Part shown: positions 1-5,300 of the stretch, piece after piece
Layout of the letters: each line of letters starts with the position of its first letter
Numbering within the stretch: the first letter of the stretch is position 1
Position numbers and translations under genes: made by a program
DNA from: Ignavibacteria bacterium
GTDB lineage: Bacteria; Bacteroidota; Ignavibacteria; Ignavibacteriales; Melioribacteraceae
Length of the DNA stretch: 9,636 nt
Reading direction: 5' to 3'
Assembly: GCA_003233295.1 (NCBI GenBank)
Contig: QILJ01000188.1
Span: 1 to 9,636 of the forward strand
Notes under the pieces: generated by a model
Told to the model about the DNA's origin: nothing
Database searches by the model: none
Seen by the model: the letters and a program-made list of their open reading frames with translations, nothing else

Positions 1-529
1 AAACCTGATCTTTTGCTTTAAACTCATCTATTTCTAAAATGGCCCGGTAAGTAACTCCGATGCCCAAAGTAAATTTTTTGTTTAGCCGGTACCCCAATAA
101 AGGAGACAAGTCAACTGAGGTGGGGACTTTACCTGCCTGGCCGGCACTGCCGACAGGTTGGCCCGCCCCGGTGGTTGGATTGGTACCGGATCCACTGCCG
201 GATGTACCGGTAGTGGATGACTGAGATCCATTGCTTCGGGAGTAGGAGGGATTTATTTGAAAGGTACCTCCCAACACTAGACGCTCGGACAACGGCCGTC
301 CTTCCAAACTATTGCGCTTGACCGCCGTTGACATATCTTTGGTGGACTGAATAGAGGAATATTTCTTCTTAAAAGTGGCCAGTTTTTGCTGGGCTGCTTG
401 CAATTTGTCCTGGTGCTGCGAAAAATGTTTGGTAACCAATTCCTTGGCCTTGCTTTTAAACTTGTCCTTGTCTTGATAGCCCTCGATCTTTCCCCGATAG
501 TCATCAGGCATGCTCCTTACTTGCTCCAA
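1..529 (-). pseudogene. Continuation of the coiled-coil protein gene in the -1 frame: helix, Gly/Ser linker and barrel-like segment (runs off left edge)
   Basis: Reading codons down from 529 gives LEQVRSMPDDYRGKIEGYQD and then an uninterrupted 176-codon frame to the window edge. It begins with a Lys/Gln-rich helix (KHFSQHQDKLQAAQQKLATF) in the same style as the upstream piece. Next come a conserved-looking GRPLSERLVLGGTFQINPSY, a Gly/Ser/Thr linker of about 38 residues (coded at roughly 130-245, very GC-rich), and VDLSPLLGYRLNKKFTLGIG with VTYRA, alternating strands typical of outer-membrane beta-barrel proteins. The frame is open only from 559 downward, so the break lies between 517 and 559. 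An extra T in the TTT at 530-528 would join the pieces as QELLEQVRSMPDDY. The gene continues beyond the left edge. Inference: an outer-membrane or surface-associated protein with a periplasmic coiled coil, of unknown role. Confidence 0.68.
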
Positions 530-1272
530 AGTTCCTGGAACTGCGGATAATGACCAATCTTAGATTCTAACTGTTTCATCAAAGGGGACTCGTCTGTTAA
601 TCCACCTGCAATAATATCCTGCATCTCCTTAAAATAGCCACTGGATTCCTGGGATAGCTGCTGCAACTGTTGACTGTAACCCTTTAGTGCCTGCAGTTCT
701 TCCAGGTTCAATAGCTTGTCTTGGTATTGCTTGACCACTCCGTCCATTTGATCCAGTTGCCCGGTATAATGCTCTACCCAGGCCAGTTCTTCAGTATCGG
801 TGATTTTAGATTGGTATTGCTCCAAGGCTCCGTTGATGTCATTGAGCTTGGCGGTGTACTGCTCCGGGGTTAGCTTATTGAGTGGGTCATTCACCAACTC
901 ACCAGTATTTGATATGGAATCCAGACCTTTAGCTATTCCAGAGGTCTGAGATCTTAGACCAGAGATCTTAGATCCAAGTAGTTGGGCCTTGGCTTGGAGC
1001 AGGCTGTCAATTTTAGCTAGGTAATGGTCAGGTAAACTGCCGATGCTATCCATCTTATGCTGGACCTCACTTTGAGGTAAAAGACTATCCGATACTAACA
1101 GAGTTCCCTGATCCAATTGATGGTCTTGCGCCTGCAGCCATAAGCTAGGCAAGATTAAAAATATGATAGTTATATACCTGATAATGTGATGGGTTTGGTC
1201 ATTATTAACATCCGCTACCGTGCTTACCGCCTTGTAGAGGCTAGAATCTACAGATAACCTAGGGGCTCCCAA
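517..1272 (-). pseudogene. Exported coiled-coil protein, N-terminal piece of a frame-disrupted gene
   Basis: The frame is open from 1272 to a TAA at 519-517. It contains a hydrophobic signal segment (IIRYITIIFLILPSLWLQAQ) followed by about 190 residues of Gln/Leu/Glu-rich helix (LNDINGALEQYQSKITDTEE, QQLQQLSQESSGYFKEMQ) that looks like coiled coil. There is no ATG in this frame. The only formal start is TTG 1272, which would put about 28 hydrophilic residues before the signal segment. A well-placed ATG at 1202 lies in another frame and reads MTKPIT before it would have to shift into this one. After residue ..IGHYPQFQEL the frame hits the stop, but the next frame continues with matching protein (see the 1-529 piece). 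I therefore read this as one gene broken by small indels or sequence errors. The family and function are not recognised. It lies about 75 nt downstream of the lipoprotein gene and in the same orientation. Confidence 0.7.
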
Positions 1273-1275
1273 TTC

Positions 1276-1722
1276 CTAAAACACTGGTTCTATAATTTCA
1301 ATACCAACTCCAAATTCATGTGGATCAAAAGACCAATAATGAATTCTCTTGACCTTATCCCACTCAACACCTTCGTAATTCTCATAAAAAGGGGGATTAT
1401 CAATTCTGAACTCCCATGTTATATCCTGATCAGGTTGTATCTCCTTAATGTTAACAGACTTGAATTCAAGACGATTACCATGATAAATAAAAGTTACATC
1501 ATATTCATTTGCTGAATAATCCAATTCAGGTAACTCTATTTTACTACCAGATACCCTTGCTCTCTCAACATTACCATTAGCAGCGAATAATATTTCAAAA
1601 TCATCTGATATCTCATATGTCTTGTCATCAATTTCAAATTTGACAAAAACAGTGTGCTGCGTCTGACAAGAAGTTAAAAAGAAAGTGAATATTGCAATTA
1701 TCATTGTTACCATACCTCTCAT
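1276..1722 (-). CDS. Small lipoprotein, candidate immunity protein for the JAB-like toxin
   Basis: This is a 148-residue protein with a short basic start (MRG), a hydrophobic stretch (MIIAIFTFFL) and a lipobox L16-T17-S18-C19, so the mature protein of 130 residues should be lipid-anchored at C19. The residues after the cysteine (QTQHT) lack the acidic signal that Bacteroidota use for surface display, which suggests that it faces the periplasm. The mature part is acidic and beta-rich (VFVKFEIDDKTYEISDDFEI, YDVTFIYHGNRLEF, WEFRIDNPPF) with no catalytic motif that I recognise. Its ATG follows the toxin stop after only two bases, so translation is probably coupled. M4 (1713) and M7 (1704) are possible alternative starts. 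Position directly after a toxin tip is the classic immunity position, so the role is inferred from context. Hand counts on sample lines give about 33-37% G+C, lower than the gene that follows. Confidence 0.8.
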   Translation of the reverse strand: MRGMVTMIIAIFTFFLTSCQTQHTVFVKFEIDDKTYEISDDFEILFAANGNVERARVSGSKIELPELDYSANEYDVTFIYHGNRLEFKSVNIKEIQPDQDITWEFRIDNPPFYENYEGVEWDKVKRIHYWSFDPHEFGVGIEIIEPVF

Positions 1723-1727
1723 TATTA
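1720..1727 (-). promoter_or_regulatory. Stop-start junction TAATAATG coupling toxin and lipoprotein genes
   Basis: On the minus strand the toxin stop TAA (1727-1725) is followed by TA and then the lipoprotein ATG (1722-1720). No Shine-Dalgarno sequence or Bacteroidota-type -7 element (TAnnTTTG) is visible in the 80 bases upstream. The arrangement fits co-transcription and translational coupling, which would keep antidote synthesis tied to toxin synthesis. Confidence 0.6.
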
Positions 1728-2369
1728 GTTACCTATTTCCCTAAATTGTCTCAATGGGAAGGTAGTTTTAGTTCCACTAGAATTGTATATGTAAGCTTTG
1801 CCTGATCTTACTCCTAAGACTATGCTGTTTCCATTTCTGCCTTCTGCATTTGTTTTATCTGTTGTTGATACTGGTTGTCGAAATCCTTTCCCTGCTTTAA
1901 CTCCACCTGGATGAACATGGAATGTACCCTCAGCAGAGATACTACCTGGAATTGTAATTGTAACTCCCACCTTTTCTGAATTAGAGTCTGAAGGATCAAC
2001 TGCACTTCCTGGCTTGGAATTCACAACAACTTCATTACCATTTTGATCCTTTCCGTAAACGCCTCCTTCCTCATGAAACCCTCCTTCAGTATCAGCAACA
2101 AAATTTGGATCACTTGAATCTTCAGCAGTAGTGGGGCTATTAGACCTATCAACTGCATCACCCATTTGAGACCGAATATCTGCACTTGGTAAATCAACAG
2201 TAGAATTAAGAGTGCTTGATTCTGTATGTGTCCCAGCCGCTGTATTTTCCTTTACTCTTGCTACCTCAGTTGCATCAATTACAATAGCTATATTCCCATC
2301 GGCCCCATTCTCATCTTCTCCGATTTTATTACCAGCTTGATCATAAAGCTCAGTAAAGGGTTCAGGCAC
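1725..2369 (-). other. Polymorphic toxin tip of the RHS protein: linker plus JAB-like metalloprotease domain
   Basis: These are the residues after the RHS core motif DPDGM (residue 1934). Residues 1935-2020 form a polar, Ser/Thr/Asp-rich linker that includes YDQAGNKIGEDENG and resembles pretoxin linkers. From about 2025 the domain shows GGFHEEGGVYGKDQNGN, then about 50 residues later GTFHVHPGG, a basic/glycine loop, STTDK, and a final beta-rich part NSIVLGVRSGKAYIYNSSG. The JAMM signature is a glutamate, then H-x-H-P, then S-x-x-D. Here E2034 or E2035, H2085, H2087, S2102 and D2105 fit in order. The family I have in mind is the JAB-like toxin group found at RHS C-termini, assigned from memory of motifs and not by a search. 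Expected chemistry is Zn-dependent peptidase or isopeptidase activity. Confidence 0.72.
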
Positions 2370-5300
2370 CATCCCATCCGGGTCGGTAAACCTAATTGGA
2401 TTATCAAAGGCGTAGTTGTAAGGAGAGTGCCTCCGCATCAGATCAGCGGCAGGGTCTATGTTTATGAATCGTCCTAAGGCAGGATCATAATACCTGGCCT
2501 GATAATCATATAGACCTAAATCCAATTCATCCTGCTCCTCAAATCCGTTATATTTAAACGGGTTACTTCCTTGCTTGCCCACTCCTTGCATAGTCAACCC
2601 AAACGGATAGTAGTGATCTTCCTGAATAATAGGACTTTTTGTATGGGTAATAGTCAAATCATCAAAGAACACATCCAAATCCAGCGCACTTTCATTGGTT
2701 AAGTAAATATACATAAATCCGTTTTGTGGCGCTACTGTACTGATCGATAGTAATTCATGTGGATTATTCAGCGCAGTGGTACTGACTTGTTGATAACCAA
2801 AATCTACTAATAGATAATCTTCATTAAACATCAGGTAGTTGACATAAGCCAATGGAATGTCATCATTGCTGCTGACCAGGCCACTTCCTGCCGACAATAA
2901 ACTGCTGATGGCATCATAAGCCACCTGGGTTTCTCCACTACCTATCAGTCCAAATGCATCGGTTACAGCGGCTCCCAATCCGCTTATTAGGGTAGTGGTA
3001 TTGTTGGTGGACTGATTGTACTTAGCATACACTTCAATCTTTACCGTATCCCCTTTACCCACTGCCAGTGACTTCGAGGGTCCAATGATTAAGGTATCAG
3101 CGCCATTCAACCGGGCACTGGCCACACCATTGTAAGCCTGTAAAGCATCCAGCTGCCTGGTTTCTGCAATGTTGCTAAACTCTGTCTCTTCTGTGGTGGC
3201 ATTAGCGGTCTCCATGGTGGCCAGGTATTCAACCGCTGCTTTAGGAGCGGTAAAGGTCATACGGATGTTGCCCAGGTGGTCTTTGTGATAATATTGGTAT
3301 TCGAAGACTTGCGCCGCTTCATCTGGAATGATTATACCTTCCTCGAATAGAATATCTGGCATTCCTGGTCCTTCAAATATCAGCTCCCCAATATATTTGG
3401 TTTCCTTGGTTTTCTGCCCTCCTTCTCCAACTTTTTGAAGGTACTTTTTACCGCTGGCATCATAGGTATATTTTATTTCATTGCCATTGATAAACTCTAT
3501 GTGCTCAGGTAAATTCAAATAATTGTACTCAATACTGGCAATCCCTTTATTGTCATCACGGATCATATTGCCATTTGCATCGTACTCATACTCATCGCTA
3601 CTTTCTGCTCCATCATAAAAATCTCCCCGGTCTTGGGTCCCATTGGTGATCAGGTCATTGACTGCTGTTAGCTGGTTGCCATCATAGGTATAGGACATAT
3701 CGTCTAGCTGCTCATAAACTGGGTCACCTTCTAAATCATATCCGGAAAGTCCATTTCTGGCCATTTCCAATATATTACCATTGCCATCATACTGCACTAG
3801 GCCCATGTCATAAAAGTCATCTTCCTGATCCCAGACAGTTGCTCCTTTAGCCACATACGCTGCTCCGGCTATACGATTTGCCGGATCATATAAGTAGCTA
3901 TAGGTACGCTGCACGCCATCTAAAACACTTTGCCATTTAGTGCCGGCTATGTTTCCGTTAAACTCATTGTCCATATATCCATAATCGTACAATAGTTCCA
4001 TTCCGAAATAATCATCCCCCTGGCTGAGCTCGGGGTCATTAATATGGGTCAGCCACCCTCGGATGTTATACAAGTAGTCGACGCTTTGCAGAGCCTGTCC
4101 GTTATCCACTCCCAGATCTTTTTTTATTAGATTTCCTAGCTCATTGTACTCATTTTCCAAAATGGCAACCGCTGGCATATTATTTACCTTATGGGTAATT
4201 GATAATAGTCTGTCAGCATCATCATAAGTAAAGGTACGCAGAATAACAAATTGCCCATTACTGTAGGTGGTTTGGGTCTCCAAGATATTACTTGCATAGT
4301 CCAGCTTGTTTGTGGTCCTTTGGAGGCTTCCACCTTCGTTGGATATGGTTTGGATAATCCGCCCATAATCGTCATTGTAATTGATAGTATACAGCTGGTT
4401 GGAAGAGCCAATAATCACAGCAAACGAGCCAGTAACTAATCCTTTGGTATATGTTGAAGCCGGACCGTTACCCAATTCCTGCACATACTGGAATTGCGGA
4501 GGAAGCCCATTAAGGAAGAAATACGTATCATAAAAGGTACCCGTTAAGACCTGGATATTGGTGCTGGGAAAACTGCGGTTAGTATACCCAGAACCACTTG
4601 GTTCCTCATAGAGATTTATTCCCTGAAGAGAAGCTATAGCCGCATAAGGATCAGAGCCGGAAGATTGAAGCCATTGTCCGGTACCAATAGGTCTGTTCAA
4701 AGCATCATACTTTGTATATAGCCACATATTATCCTCTCGGTGATTACCATCCTGGCTCATTACCAAAAGATCCCTGGAGTTGTAAATCATTTCAACATAT
4801 TCAGCTCCAGGTACTTTCTTTTCAATCATACGTTGGCGTTCGTCGTATTTATAACTGAACAACCATTTATCAGCAAAATTGGGATCACTAGCTAATGAAA
4901 AATCGCTTTGGTTTATCATTTTAGTCATAGCTTCAGGTGGGATCACATGTCGCAGATTGTTAAAATCATCATATACATAAGCTGTCTGAAGGAATGTAGG
5001 ATTTTCCGAACTGTCTTCCCCGTCCTGGACTTTCTTCAATACCACCCTTCCTAGTTTGTCGGTATATTCAATTACTAAATTGTTGTGCTCGTCTTTGTTT
5101 TCAGAAACAAACATTTCCCCATTTGCATAGGAACCGAAAGTAGTTGGCAAGGCGGTTGAATTAGCTATTTCCCATATTCTTATTGAACCATCAACACTGC
5201 TAATATTGCTTCTTTTGGTGAACTTCAGTTCATGACCGGTACCAAATCGCCAGCTTTCACCAGGAGCGGCCTGGCATAGAAGTAAGTTTCTGGGAGAATC

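Noticed and set aside
277..504. 75-residue minus-strand open frame
   Set aside because: It lies in a different frame from the 176-codon continuation of the coiled-coil gene and has Arg/Pro/Ser-rich, non-protein-like composition, so it is a shadow.
517..540. Programmed -1 ribosomal frameshift joining the two pieces
   Set aside because: The codons at the overlap (GAA CTT TGG) do not form a slippery X XXY YYZ heptamer and no downstream structure is evident. A simple indel explains it better.
1233..1252. Hairpin TGTAGA/TCTACA in the spacer after the lipoprotein gene, as a terminator
   Set aside because: The stem is only 6 bp with an 8-nt loop, is AT-rich and has no T tract after it on the minus strand.
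1203..1275. Coding extension from TTG 1272
   Set aside because: The resulting leader (GAPRLSVDSSLYKAV..) is unlike a signal peptide n-region and too long. The stretch is better read as spacer.
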